Shown here: piece after piece, positions 16,534 to 25,417 of the stretch
Numbering within the stretch: position 1 is the first letter of the stretch
Layout of the letters: every line of letters starts with the position of its first letter
Assembly (NCBI RefSeq): GCF_022865125.1
Contig: NZ_CP094828.1
Location: forward strand, 2,232,001 to 2,296,000
Direction of reading: 5' to 3'
DNA: 64,000 bases
From: Acuticoccus sp. I52.16.1
Lineage (GTDB): Bacteria; Pseudomonadota; Alphaproteobacteria; Rhizobiales; Amorphaceae
Position numbers and translations under genes: made by a program
Notes under the pieces: model-generated
Told to the model about the DNA's origin: nothing
The model's input: the letters and a program-made list of their open reading frames with translations, nothing else
Databases searched by the model: none

Positions 16534-18099
16534 TCAGCCGCGGCGGAAGGCGCGCAGCAGCTCGCGCACCCCCATCGCGCCCGACGCCTCGCACACCACC
16601 GCGAAGATCGCCGCCGAGCCGCCCACCAGGATCAGGAGGGCGAGCGCGGCGGTCATCGTGTCGGAGGCGAAGAACCAGGCGTCGAGGCCCTGGGCGATGA
16701 GGGTCGCGACGATCATCAGCGCCAGGGCGGCCGCGAGGAAGCCGAGGGCGCGCCAGGCGAGCGTGGCGTCGGCGCGGAAGTCGCCCCGCCGGACCAGCCC
16801 CACGAACAGGCAGATGGCGTTGATCCACCCCGCGAGGCTCGTCGCCGCGGCGATGCCGACGTGCGGCAACCCCTTGGGCGCGAGCAGCATGGCGAAGCCG
16901 ATCGACCCGGCGACGTTCACCACCATCGAGATGCCGGCGAAGATCATCGGCGTCAGCGTGTCCTCACGGGCGAAATAGCTCGGCGAGAAGACCTTGATGA
17001 GGACGAACGCCGGCAGCCCGAACCCGTAGGCCGAGAGCGCCGCCGCGGTCAGCGCCGCGTCGTCACGGCCGTAGGCGCCGCGCTCAAACAGGGTGACGAC
17101 GATCTCCAGCGGCACGACGATGAGCGCGGCGGCCGCCGGCAGGGTCAGCATGAGGGCGAACTCGAGCGCGCGGTTCTGCGTCCACAGCGCGCCGCCGACG
17201 TCGCCCTTGGCGAGCCGGCGCGACAGGTCCGGCAGCAGCGCCACGCCGATCGCGATGCCGACGATGCCGAGCGGCAGCTGGTAGAGGCGGTCGGCATAAT
17301 AGAGGTGGGAGACGGCGCCGGACCAGAACGAGGCGACGATGGTGCCGGCGACGATGTTGATCTGCGTGATGCCGCCCGCGGCGACGCCGGGCACCCCGAG
17401 GAGCAGCAGCCGTTTGAGACGCGGCGAGGGACGCGGCCGGCCGATCGACAGGCGCACGCCCAGGCGCCGCACCGTGAACCACAACGCCAGCGCCTGTACC
17501 ACACCGGCGATGAAGACGCCGACGGTGAGGGTCAGGGCGGCCTGGGAGGGCGAGATCTCCATCCACAGCGCCAGCGAGAGGGCGGCGATGAGGACGACGT
17601 TGAGGAGCACCGGCGCGAACGCCGCCATGGCGAACTTGTTGTGCGTGTTGAGGATGCCCGAGAAGAACGCCACCAGCGACATCGCCGCCAGATAGGGCAT
17701 GCAGATGCGCGTGTAGAACACGGTGAGGGCGAGAGTGTCCTCTTCGGCGAAGCCGGGCGCCAGCATCCACACCAGCAACGGCGTCGCGATCTCGGCCAGC
17801 GCCGTGAAGGCGAGCAGGAAGAGGAGCAGCCACGACAGCACCGAGGATGCGAACCGGTCGCCCCCCTCCGGCCCATCCTCGGCCCGCGCCCGCGACAGGA
17901 TCGGCACGAAGGCCGAGTTGAACGCCCCTTCCGCGAACAGCCGGCGGAAGAGGTTGGGCAGCTTGAAGGCGACGAAGAATGCGTCGGCGATAGGACCGGC
18001 GCCGAGGGCCGCGGCGATGAGGATGTCGCGGCCGAACCCCAGAATGCGCGACGCGGCGGTGTAGCCGCCCACGGTCGCGAAATTTCTGAGGAGGCTCAT
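16534..18099 (-). CDS. murJ: lipid II flippase
   Basis: 521 residues with about 14 transmembrane helices of the MOP superfamily, translocating lipid-linked peptidoglycan precursors. MSLLRNFATVGGYTAASRILGFGRDILIAAALG is the family start. DAFFVAFKLPNLFRRLFAEGAFNSAFVPI holds the conserved charged residues of the central cavity. Length fits MurJ exactly. The ATG at 18099 follows glnD by 14 bases on the same strand, an order (glnD-murJ) widespread in alphaproteobacteria. Convergent with the SRPBCC gene. Confidence 0.96.
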   Translation of the reverse strand: MSLLRNFATVGGYTAASRILGFGRDILIAAALGAGPIADAFFVAFKLPNLFRRLFAEGAFNSAFVPILSRARAEDGPEGGDRFASSVLSWLLLFLLAFTALAEIATPLLVWMLAPGFAEEDTLALTVFYTRICMPYLAAMSLVAFFSGILNTHNKFAMAAFAPVLLNVVLIAALSLALWMEISPSQAALTLTVGVFIAGVVQALALWFTVRRLGVRLSIGRPRPSPRLKRLLLLGVPGVAAGGITQINIVAGTIVASFWSGAVSHLYYADRLYQLPLGIVGIAIGVALLPDLSRRLAKGDVGGALWTQNRALEFALMLTLPAAAALIVVPLEIVVTLFERGAYGRDDAALTAAALSAYGFGLPAFVLIKVFSPSYFAREDTLTPMIFAGISMVVNVAGSIGFAMLLAPKGLPHVGIAAATSLAGWINAICLFVGLVRRGDFRADATLAWRALGFLAAALALMIVATLIAQGLDAWFFASDTMTAALALLILVGGSAAIFAVVCEASGAMGVRELLRAFRRG

Positions 18100-18113
18100 G
18101 GGGGGATCCTCTC

Positions 18114-20867
18114 CTAAGCCGCCGTCAGCGCCGAAGCGGAGGGCGAGTTGTCGTAGGCCTGGCGAAGCTGCTCGACGATCTGGGCGCGCAGCTCCGGATT
18201 GGTGATCTGACCGCCCTCGGGACCGGTCACGTAGAAGACGTCGACCACCCGCTCGCCGAACGTCGCGAGCTGGGCCGAGCGCACGTTGAGGTCGAGCGCG
18301 AGGAGAGCGTCGGCGAGATCGCGGAAGAGGGCCGGCCGGTCGAGGCCGGAGACCTCGATCGCGGTGTAGCCCTTGGACCAGTCGTTGGCGACGATCACGT
18401 CGGTCGGGTGGTTGAACGCCTTCTGCCGCACCGGGCGCAACTGCCGTTCGGGCGGACGCGGCACAGGGGCCCGGCCGGACAGGGCGTCCCGCACCATCTG
18501 ACCGATCCGCTGCACCCGCGCTTCCTCGTCCATCAGGTCGTCCGACAGGGGCCGGATGTGGAACACGTCCAGCGCCATCGCGTCGTTGGTCGTGAATATT
18601 TCCGCCGACCTGACGGAAGCCTGAACGGCCGCGCACGCCGCCGCGACGACGGTGAGAAGCTTGTCCTCGTCCGGGGCGATGAGGGTCACCTCGGTGGTCG
18701 TCGTGTCGATCACCCGGCAGCCGATGCAGACATCGCCCTTGGTGCCCTTGGCCCACAGGCTCGCGTGGTAGAGCGCATCGTCGGCGCCGACGCGGATCCA
18801 GTAGGGACCGGCGTGCATCTTCAGCCACTCGTCGCGCTGCGCCGGGGTGAGGACCCCGGTCGCGCGCTGGGCGAAGGCGTCCTTGGAGGCGGCGATGCGG
18901 GCCTGGCGCGGGCGCCGCGTGTGGCGCGCGGCGATGACCGCCTCGGTCTCGTCGAACAGGGTGTGCAGGAGGGTCGACTTCCAGCCGTTCCACACGTTGG
19001 GACCCACGGCCGCGATGTCCGCCTCGGTGAGGATTTCCAGCAGCTTGAGCCGTTCGAAGCTCTGCACCTTGACGGCGAAATCCTCGATCGTCTTCGGATC
19101 CGACAGGTCGCGCGACTGCCCGGTGATCGACATCGTGAGATGCTCTTCGATGAGCCACGCGACGAGGTCGGTCTCGGCCGGCGTCAGCCCCAGCCGCGGG
19201 CACAGCCGCCGAGCGATGCGCCCGCCTTCGATGGAGTGGTCCTTCGGCCGGCCCTTGGCGATGTCGTGCAGGAAGACCGCGACGTAGAGCGCACGGCGGT
19301 TGTGCACGGTGGAGATGAGGTGCGAGGCGAGCGGGTGGTCCTGCTCGACGCGGCCGCGCTCGATCCGTGACAGCAGCCCGACCGACCGGATGAGGTGCTC
19401 GTCCACCGTGTACGAATGGTACATGTTGAACTGCATCATCGCGACGATCTTGCCGAAGTCGGGGACGAAGGCGCCCAGCACGCCCGTCTCGTTCATCAGC
19501 CGGAGCAGCGTCTCGGGGTCGTGCGCGTCGCACAGGAGGTGCACGAAGATGCGGTTGGCGTCCTCGTCGGTGCGCACGTCCGCGTTGATGAGCTTCAGCG
19601 AGCGGCGCATCTGGAAGAGGAGGTTGGGGTGGAGGCGCAGGTTGTTGGCGTCGGCCACCGCGAACACCCGCAGCATGTTCACCGGATCCTCGGCGAAGGC
19701 GTTGGGGTTGGCGAGGATCACCCGGTCATGCTCGGCGGCGAAGTTCTCGTCCAGGACACGTGTCGTCGTGCCGGTGAGGGTGCGCATCATCCGCGACAGG
19801 CCGATCGGCTGCACGGCGTGCTGCGCTTCGAGCCCGGCGCAGAGGATGCGCGTCAGGTCGCCGACGTCCTTGGCGACCAGGAAGTAGTGCTTCATGAACC
19901 GCTCGACGTCCGACAGGCCCGGCCGCGGCGAGTAGCCGAGGCGCTGGGCGATCTCGCGTTGCAGGTCGAACGTCAGTCGCTCCTCGGCGCGGCCGGTGAG
20001 GAGGTGCAGGTGGCACCGCACCGACCACAGGAAGTCGTCGCACTTGCGGAACAGGCGGTAGTCCTTGGCCGAGAACACGCCCTTGCCGACCAGCTCCGCC
20101 TCCGAGCGCACGCGGTAGAAGTACTTGGCGATCCAGAACAGGGTTTGCAGGTCCCTGAGGCCGCCCTTGCCTTCCTTGACGTTGGGCTCGACGAGATAGC
20201 GCGTCTGGCCCTGGCGGCGGTGGCGCTCGTCCCGCTCGTCGAGCTTGGCGGCGATGAACTTCTTGCCGGTGCCGCGCACGACCGCCTGGTCGAAGCGCTG
20301 GTAGAGCTGCTCGGCGAGCTGCTCGTCGCCGATGATGAGGCGGCACTCCAGCAGTGCGGTGCGGATCGTGACGTCGGTCCGGGCGAGCTTGACGCACTCG
20401 TCGATCGAGCGGGCGGCGTGGCCGACCTTCAGGCCCAGATCCCACATCATGTAGAGGATCGTCTCGACCATGGACTCGGTCCACGGCGTCGGCCGGTAGG
20501 GATAGAGGAAGAGGAGGTCGATGTCCGAGCCCGGCGCCAGCAGGCCGCGGCCGTAGCCGCCGGTGGCGATGACGGCGAGCTTTTCCGCGACCGAGGGGTT
20601 GGCGGTCGGATAGAGGTGCTCGGCGGCGAAGATGTAGAACGCCTGGATGATCGCGTCCTGCCCGCCGGCCAGCACCTTGGCCGCTTTGGTGCCGGACTTG
20701 GTGGTCTCCAGCGCGTCGGAGCAGGCCTTCAGCGCGGTGGCGCGCGCCTCCTTCAGGCGGGCGAGCAGCGCCGGACGCGCCTTGGTGTAGCTCTCGTCGT
20801 GGGCGAGGAAGAGGGCTTCCAGCTCGGCGGCGAGGGCCTCCGGCGTCGGAGTGGCGGCGGCGATCAT
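18114..20867 (-). CDS. glnD: PII uridylyltransferase / uridylyl-removing enzyme
   Basis: 917 residues, close to the usual length of GlnD, which uridylylates and deuridylylates PII proteins according to glutamine. The N-terminal nucleotidyltransferase has GGYGRGLLAPGSDIDLLFLY near residues 105-125 with the catalytic Asp pair. The middle HD domain shows VFLHDIAKGRPKDHS. Two C-terminal ACT domains are visible near TTTEVTLIAPDEDKLLTVV and YTAIEVSGLDRPALFRDLADALLAL. The ATG at 20867 overlaps the hemW stop codon (ATGA). It probably belongs to the rph-rdgB-hemW-glnD-murJ transcript. Confidence 0.97.
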   Translation of the reverse strand: MIAAATPTPEALAAELEALFLAHDESYTKARPALLARLKEARATALKACSDALETTKSGTKAAKVLAGGQDAIIQAFYIFAAEHLYPTANPSVAEKLAVIATGGYGRGLLAPGSDIDLLFLYPYRPTPWTESMVETILYMMWDLGLKVGHAARSIDECVKLARTDVTIRTALLECRLIIGDEQLAEQLYQRFDQAVVRGTGKKFIAAKLDERDERHRRQGQTRYLVEPNVKEGKGGLRDLQTLFWIAKYFYRVRSEAELVGKGVFSAKDYRLFRKCDDFLWSVRCHLHLLTGRAEERLTFDLQREIAQRLGYSPRPGLSDVERFMKHYFLVAKDVGDLTRILCAGLEAQHAVQPIGLSRMMRTLTGTTTRVLDENFAAEHDRVILANPNAFAEDPVNMLRVFAVADANNLRLHPNLLFQMRRSLKLINADVRTDEDANRIFVHLLCDAHDPETLLRLMNETGVLGAFVPDFGKIVAMMQFNMYHSYTVDEHLIRSVGLLSRIERGRVEQDHPLASHLISTVHNRRALYVAVFLHDIAKGRPKDHSIEGGRIARRLCPRLGLTPAETDLVAWLIEEHLTMSITGQSRDLSDPKTIEDFAVKVQSFERLKLLEILTEADIAAVGPNVWNGWKSTLLHTLFDETEAVIAARHTRRPRQARIAASKDAFAQRATGVLTPAQRDEWLKMHAGPYWIRVGADDALYHASLWAKGTKGDVCIGCRVIDTTTTEVTLIAPDEDKLLTVVAAACAAVQASVRSAEIFTTNDAMALDVFHIRPLSDDLMDEEARVQRIGQMVRDALSGRAPVPRPPERQLRPVRQKAFNHPTDVIVANDWSKGYTAIEVSGLDRPALFRDLADALLALDLNVRSAQLATFGERVVDVFYVTGPEGGQITNPELRAQIVEQLRQAYDNSPSASALTAA

Positions 20868-22048
20868 GCGGCGAGCTCCCGCACCACGGCGTTGGTGAGG
20901 AGCCGCGCGGTGTCCGGCACGCGGATGCGGCGCCCGTCGCGGGCGAGGAAGCCGCTGGCGGCGAGCGTGGCGACGCGGTCCTCGTCCAGCGGGGCGCCGG
21001 CGCGGCGGGCGTAGGCGTCGAGGTCGAGCCCCTCGGAGAGCCGCAGCGCCATCAGGAGGTATTCGTCGCCCTGCGCGGCGGCGTCCAGCGGCTCGCGAGC
21101 CTCCAGCCCGTGCCCGTCCGCCTCGACGGCGGCGAGCCACGTCTCGGGCAGCTTGTGGGTGGAGGTCGCGGTGCGCACGCCCGCCGCGTCGATCCGGCCG
21201 TGCGCGCCCGGGCCGATGCCGACGTACGTGCCGCCCCGCCAGTAGACGAGGTTGTGCTTCGCCTCGCCGCCGGGGCGGGCGTGGTTGGACACCTCGTAGC
21301 GGGCGAAGCCGGCGGCGCCGGTCAGCTCGGCCGTCAGCTCGTAGAGGTCGGCGGCGGCGTCGTCCTCCGGAACGACGAGCTTGCCCGTCTCGGCGAGGTC
21401 GAAGAAGCGCGTGCCGGGCTCGATGGTGAGCTGGTAGAGCGAGAGGTGGTCGCCCGCGAGGTCGAGCATCTGCGACAGCTCGGCGGCCCAGTCGGCGGTT
21501 GTCTGGCCGGGGCGGGCGTAGATGAGGTCGGCCGAGACGTGCGGGAAGATCCGCCGCGCCAGAGCCAGCGCGGTGCGCGCGGTGGCCGCGTCGTGCAGGC
21601 GGCCCAGCTTGGCGAGCTCGGCGTCGGCGAGCGACTGTACCCCCAGCGACACGCGGTTGACGCCGGCCGCGCGGTACCCCTCGAACCGCGCCTGCTCGAC
21701 GGAGGTGGGGTTGGCCTCCAGCGTGATCTCGGCATCCGCCGGGAGGCCGAGCGTGGCGTCGATAGCAGTGAGGATGGCGTCGACGGTGGCCGGCTCCATC
21801 AGCGACGGGGTGCCCCCGCCGAAGAACACCGAGAGGGGACGGCGCGCGTCGGTCCACGCGGCGAGCGTCGCCAGCTCGCGGGCCATGGCGGCGGCATAGC
21901 GGCGTTGGTCCACGGGCGCGTGCCGGACGTGGCTGTTGAAGTCGCAATAGGGGCACTTCGCCTGGCAGAACGGCCAATGCACGTAGACCGCGAACCCGCC
22001 ATCATCGCGCACCGGATACTCGACTTGTGCGACGCTCAAAGTGGACAT
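20864..22048 (-). CDS. hemW: HemW-type radical SAM protein (heme chaperone)
   Basis: 394 residues. The radical-SAM cluster motif CQAKCPYCDF (Cys-x3-Cys-x2-Cys) is near residue 30, preceded by FAVYVHWPFC. FFGGGTPSLM, ITLEANPTS, VNRVSLGVQS and a C-terminal HemW/HemN domain follow. HemW homologues bind heme and are thought to deliver it to cytochromes. They were formerly misnamed coproporphyrinogen oxidases but lack the extra HemN Cys. The start is well set by AGGAGG eight bases before ATG 22048. It overlaps glnD by four bases and is separated from rdgB by a 247-bp leader. Confidence 0.93.
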   Translation of the reverse strand: MSTLSVAQVEYPVRDDGGFAVYVHWPFCQAKCPYCDFNSHVRHAPVDQRRYAAAMARELATLAAWTDARRPLSVFFGGGTPSLMEPATVDAILTAIDATLGLPADAEITLEANPTSVEQARFEGYRAAGVNRVSLGVQSLADAELAKLGRLHDAATARTALALARRIFPHVSADLIYARPGQTTADWAAELSQMLDLAGDHLSLYQLTIEPGTRFFDLAETGKLVVPEDDAAADLYELTAELTGAAGFARYEVSNHARPGGEAKHNLVYWRGGTYVGIGPGAHGRIDAAGVRTATSTHKLPETWLAAVEADGHGLEAREPLDAAAQGDEYLLMALRLSEGLDLDAYARRAGAPLDEDRVATLAASGFLARDGRRIRVPDTARLLTNAVVRELAA

Positions 22049-22295
22049 GGTCCCTCCTACGGCGAGTCGTGGCTCGAAAAGAAGCACGCTGCGCTGTACC
22101 GAGGCCCCCTCGGGCTTCGGTTGTGGGCCAGTGTGACTGGAACGCCGCTCTTCTTCCCCTCGGTCGTCTCGCAGTGGCCGGACCGCCTCCCCTCGGGGCT
22201 GCGGCACGGCCTTTGCCGTACGGCGGGATCGTACCACAAACCGCAGGGCCTCAGGGGATCGCCCCCGCCGGGACCGGACGTCGCGCCCGGCCGCG
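22049..22295 (-). promoter_or_regulatory. long hemW leader with stem-loops
   Basis: This 247-base stretch between rdgB and hemW has no credible coding sequence. It holds a perfect hairpin CCGAGG-CCC-CCTCGG (22099-22113) and the 10-base palindrome GCCGTACGGC (22215-22224). It may contain the hemW promoter and an rdgB transcript end. I recognise no known riboswitch class. Confidence 0.35.
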
Positions 22296-22949
22296 TCAGG
22301 TGGCGTTCGCCACTCCGAGCCGATCCTTGAACATGGCGACGGCGCGGGCGCGATGCGAGAGGGGCGTGGGGCCGCCATGCTTTTCGGCGCTGTCCATCTC
22401 GCCGAAGGTGCGGCCGTCGCCATCGTCTGGCACGAAGAGCGGGTCGTAGCCGAAGCCGCCCGTGCCGCGCGGTGCGCCGGCTATCACGCCCTCGCAGCGC
22501 CCCTCGATGAGGGTCGTCGCACGGCTGGGGAGAGAGAGGGCGAGGCAGGCGACGAACGCGCCGCGCCGCTGGTCGGGCGCGGTGGCTCCGGCGGCGGCGA
22601 GGCCGTCCAGAACCCGCTGCATGGCATGGGCGAAGTCCTTGTCCGGGCCCGCCCAGCGCGCCGAGTAGATGCCCGGATCGCCGCCCAGCGCGTCGACCGT
22701 CAGCCCGGAATCGTCGGCGAGCGCCGGGAGGCCCGTCGCCGCGGTGGCCGCCTCGGCCTTCAGCGCGGCGTTGGCGGCGAAGGTGGTGCCGGTCTCCTCG
22801 GGCTCCGGCAGCCCCAGCGCGCCGGCCGAGACCACCGTGATGCCGAGCGGCGCGAGCAGCGTGTCGAACTCGGCGATCTTGCCCTTGTTGTGCGTCGCCA
22901 GCACCAGCTTGTCGCCGATCGCGGCGCGCAGGTCCGCGCCCCCGCTCAT
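22296..22949 (-). CDS. rdgB: XTP/dITP pyrophosphatase (RdgB/HAM1)
   Basis: 217 residues of the HAM1 family, which removes non-canonical purine nucleotides (XTP, dITP) from the pool. LVLATHNKGKIAEFDTLL is the N-terminal nucleotide-binding motif. ETGTTFAANAALKA, ALADDSGLTVDALGGDPGIYSARWAG and GTGGFGYDPLFVPD are all standard, with SHRARA near the C-terminus. It starts ten bases after the rph stop codon on the same strand, the usual alphaproteobacterial order. Confidence 0.96.
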   Translation of the reverse strand: MSGGADLRAAIGDKLVLATHNKGKIAEFDTLLAPLGITVVSAGALGLPEPEETGTTFAANAALKAEAATAATGLPALADDSGLTVDALGGDPGIYSARWAGPDKDFAHAMQRVLDGLAAAGATAPDQRRGAFVACLALSLPSRATTLIEGRCEGVIAGAPRGTGGFGYDPLFVPDDGDGRTFGEMDSAEKHGGPTPLSHRARAVAMFKDRLGVANAT

Positions 22950-22959
22950 GCCGCCGCGC

Positions 22960-23673
22960 TCACGAGATGGTCAGCTTCTGCAGGTCGACCAGCCGGGCGA
23001 TGCCGCCCTGGGCGAGGTCCATCAGCGCCGTCAGCTCCTCGCGCGAGAAGGGAGCGCCTTCGGCCGTCCCCTGCACCTCGACGATACCGCCCGAGCCGGT
23101 CATGACGAAGTTGGCGTCGGTGTGGGCGGTGGAGTCCTCGGGATAGTCGAGATCGAGCACCGGGGTGCCTTCGACGATGCCGCAGGAGATCGCCGCGACG
23201 TGGTCCGTCAGCGGGTTGGCGGTGATCATCCCGGCCGACATCATGTACGTCACGCAGTCCGACAGGGCGACCCAGGCGCCGGTGATCGCGGCGGTCCGGG
23301 TGCCGCCGTCGGCCTGGATGACGTCGCAGTCGACCGAGATCTGCCGTTCGCCGAGCGCCGCCCGGTCGACCACCGCGCGCAGCGAGCGGCCGATCAGGCG
23401 CTGGATCTCCTGCGTGCGGCCCGACTGCTTGCCAGCGGACGCCTCACGCCGCATCCTCTCCTTGGTGGCGCGGGGGAGCATCCCATATTCGGCAGTGACC
23501 CAACCCTCGCCGCCGCCCCGAAGCCACGGCGGGACACGCTCTTCCAGCGATGCGGTACACAGGACGTGAGTGTCGCCGAACTTCACGAGGCACGAGCCCT
23601 CGGCATGCCGCGAGACGGCGCGTTCCATGGAAATGGCGCGCATCTCGTCGCTCCGGCGGCCATCGTGTCGCAT
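22960..23673 (-). CDS. rph: ribonuclease PH
   Basis: 237 residues of the phosphorolytic 3'-5' exoribonuclease that trims tRNA 3' ends. [73 protein letters not shown] and [16 protein letters not shown] follow the family in order, including the GGTRTAAI active-site segment. It is divergent from hrcA across 83 bases, a classic arrangement in Hyphomicrobiales. Confidence 0.97.
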   Translation of the reverse strand: MRHDGRRSDEMRAISMERAVSRHAEGSCLVKFGDTHVLCTASLEERVPPWLRGGGEGWVTAEYGMLPRATKERMRREASAGKQSGRTQEIQRLIGRSLRAVVDRAALGERQISVDCDVIQADGGTRTAAITGAWVALSDCVTYMMSAGMITANPLTDHVAAISCGIVEGTPVLDLDYPEDSTAHTDANFVMTGSGGIVEVQGTAEGAPFSREELTALMDLAQGGIARLVDLQKLTIS

Positions 23674-23756
23674 ATCAATTCCCTCGTCTCATCCGGCGGC
23701 GAGGGTTGGCATATTCAGACGCACCGCGATAGTCCCGTGGAAGGAGCACACGCGCG

Positions 23757-24818
23757 ATGAACCTGATGGATGTGACTGGAGACGCCCTCGAGCTCGACGA
23801 GCGCTCGCGCGACATCTTCCGTCAGATCGTCGAGGCCTATCTCAGCACCGGCGAGCCGATCGGCTCGCGCTCGATCTCGCGGACCTTGCCCAACAAGCTG
23901 TCGCCGGCATCGGTGCGCAACGTGATGAGCGACCTGGAGCACCTCGGCCTCATCTTCGCGCCGCACACCTCGGCCGGCCGCCTGCCGACCGACCGGGGCC
24001 TGCGCTTCTTCGTCGACGCGCTCTTGTCGGTGGGCGAGTTGTCGGACGAGGAGCGCACCGGGATCGAGGCGGTGGCGGACGGGACCGACGCGGTCGACTC
24101 CGCGCTGACCCGCGCCTCGCAGGTGTTGTCCGGCATGTCGAGCGGGGCGGGCGTCGTGCTGACGGCGACGCACGATCTGCGCCTCAAGCACATTGAGTTC
24201 GTGGCGCTCGACCCGGGCAAGGCTCTCGTCGTCCTGGTATCGGACGACGGCTCGGTCGAGAATCGGATCGTCGATCTGCCGGCGGGGCTGCCGCCGTCTG
24301 CGTTGCAGGAGGCGTCGAACTATCTCAACGCCCACATCCGCGGCGCGACGGTGAGCGAGGCGCGCGCCATCATCTCACGCCGGGCCGAGGAGGAACGCGC
24401 CCAGCTCGACGCGCTGACCGAGAAGCTGATCGAGCAGGGCATCGCCTCCTGGTCGGACGCCAGCGCCAAGGACACTGGGTCGTTGATCGTCCACGGCCGG
24501 GCCAACCTCCTGCAGAACCTCGGCGTGCGCGAGGACATCGACCGTGTGCGCCAGCTGCTCGACGATCTGGAGACCAAACGGGAGCTGATGCAGCTCCTCT
24601 CGCTGACCGAAGGGGGCGAGGGGGTGCGCATTTTCATCGGTTCCGAGAACAAGCTGTTTTCGCTCTCGGGCTCGTCGCTGATCATGTCGCCCTACCGGGA
24701 CCCGCAGCACCGCACCATCGGAGTCCTTGGAATCATTGGGCCAACGCGGTTGAACTACGCCAAGATCATCCCCGCGGTCGACTATACCGCCCAGGTGGTT
24801 TCGCGATTAATCAAATGA
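23757..24818 (+). CDS. hrcA: heat-inducible transcription repressor HrcA
   Basis: 353 residues. The N-terminal winged helix shows [31 protein letters not shown] and [19 protein letters not shown]. The HrcA core and dimerisation domain end with the typical [27 protein letters not shown]. HrcA represses chaperone operons at CIRCE sites (TTAGCACTC-N9-GAGTGCTAA); no CIRCE element is seen in this window. A GGAG lies nine bases before the ATG. In related genomes grpE follows hrcA; here a small secreted protein gene follows instead. Confidence 0.96.
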   Translation: MNLMDVTGDALELDERSRDIFRQIVEAYLSTGEPIGSRSISRTLPNKLSPASVRNVMSDLEHLGLIFAPHTSAGRLPTDRGLRFFVDALLSVGELSDEERTGIEAVADGTDAVDSALTRASQVLSGMSSGAGVVLTATHDLRLKHIEFVALDPGKALVVLVSDDGSVENRIVDLPAGLPPSALQEASNYLNAHIRGATVSEARAIISRRAEEERAQLDALTEKLIEQGIASWSDASAKDTGSLIVHGRANLLQNLGVREDIDRVRQLLDDLETKRELMQLLSLTEGGEGVRIFIGSENKLFSLSGSSLIMSPYRDPQHRTIGVLGIIGPTRLNYAKIIPAVDYTAQVVSRLIK

Positions 24819-24989
24819 CGAGCAACCCATGGGCAGGCTTGCGAGTTTATTCGCAATGTTGCGCCATCTGGGTTATGGGTATTGCGTGTCAGTATGGCGT
24901 CGGAGGCCCGGCGGGGCATCGCGCTAGGTATGCGCCGGTGGGCGGCCATGAACGGAAAGCAGGCGGATGAGCCGCCGGAGGACGGAACG

Positions 24990-25298
24990 ATGAGAACCAT
25001 TCTGGCAGCGATTCTGCTCTTGGGAGCCGTGGGCACGGCATCGGCCCAGACGTCGATCACGGTCCGTCCTTATGGGGACGGTGCCGGTGGCACCGGCGCC
25101 TACGACGGCCCCTATCGCAATCTGCCGGGTGTGGCGATGTTCCGCGGCCGGGCGGTCCCCGTCACGCCCAGGTTTGCCGACGGCGGCGTCAAGGTCCCGT
25201 CGTATCAGAAGATCGAGAACGAGCAGAACTACTCGCAGTCCACGCTCCCGATCCTCGACGGCTGGCACGCCACCCTGTCCGACGGCTGGGCGTTCTAA
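24990..25298 (+). CDS. small exported protein of unknown function
   Basis: 102 residues. A clear signal peptide MRTILAAILLLGAVGTASA with a likely cut before QTS leaves a mature protein of about 83 residues. It is rich in Gly, Tyr and Pro, with GDGAGGTGAYDGPYRNLPG near its start and an aromatic C-terminal WHATLSDGWAF. No cysteines and no recognisable domain. ATG 24990 was chosen because the signal peptide begins there; GGACG-type purine-rich sequence precedes it. It follows hrcA by 171 bases and is convergent with the formyltransferase-like gene. Confidence 0.6.
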   Translation: MRTILAAILLLGAVGTASAQTSITVRPYGDGAGGTGAYDGPYRNLPGVAMFRGRAVPVTPRFADGGVKVPSYQKIENEQNYSQSTLPILDGWHATLSDGWAF

Positions 25299-25319
25299 GC
25301 ACCCACGCCCGAAGGTCCC

Positions 25320-25339
25320 CATCGTGACGACGCACGATG
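25320..25339. terminator. hairpin between convergent genes
   Basis: CATCGTG-ACGACG-CACGATG is a perfect 7-bp stem with a six-base loop, 21 bases past the stop of the small exported protein gene. A second hairpin CGGCGC-TCTT-GCGCCG lies at 25359-25374. Both sit in the 119-bp gap between convergent genes and may end transcription from either side, though neither has a T-tract. Confidence 0.4.
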
Positions 25340-25417
25340 CGCTGGCGCCTCGCGGTGCCGGCGCTCTTGCGCCGTCCCGCCGAGCAGCGGAATTCTCGCC
25401 ATGCCTCGCGCCCGCGC

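Noticed and set aside
15861-16978. Additional plus-strand open frames across the SRPBCC and murJ region.
   Set aside because: They lack family similarity and have amino-acid composition typical of out-of-frame GC-rich sequence.
16534-19533. A 999-codon minus-strand frame running from murJ into glnD.
   Set aside because: MurJ homology begins exactly at 18099 and glnD is encoded in another frame; the extension is a shadow frame.
19755-19768. ACACGTGT palindrome inside glnD as a second parS site.
   Set aside because: It shares only the CACGTG core with parS; flanking arms do not match and it lies in coding sequence.
18114-21977. A possible GlnD-HemW fusion in one frame.
   Set aside because: GlnD starts at 20867 with homology from that point and hemW is read in a different frame with its own AGGAGG; the two overlap by ATGA only.
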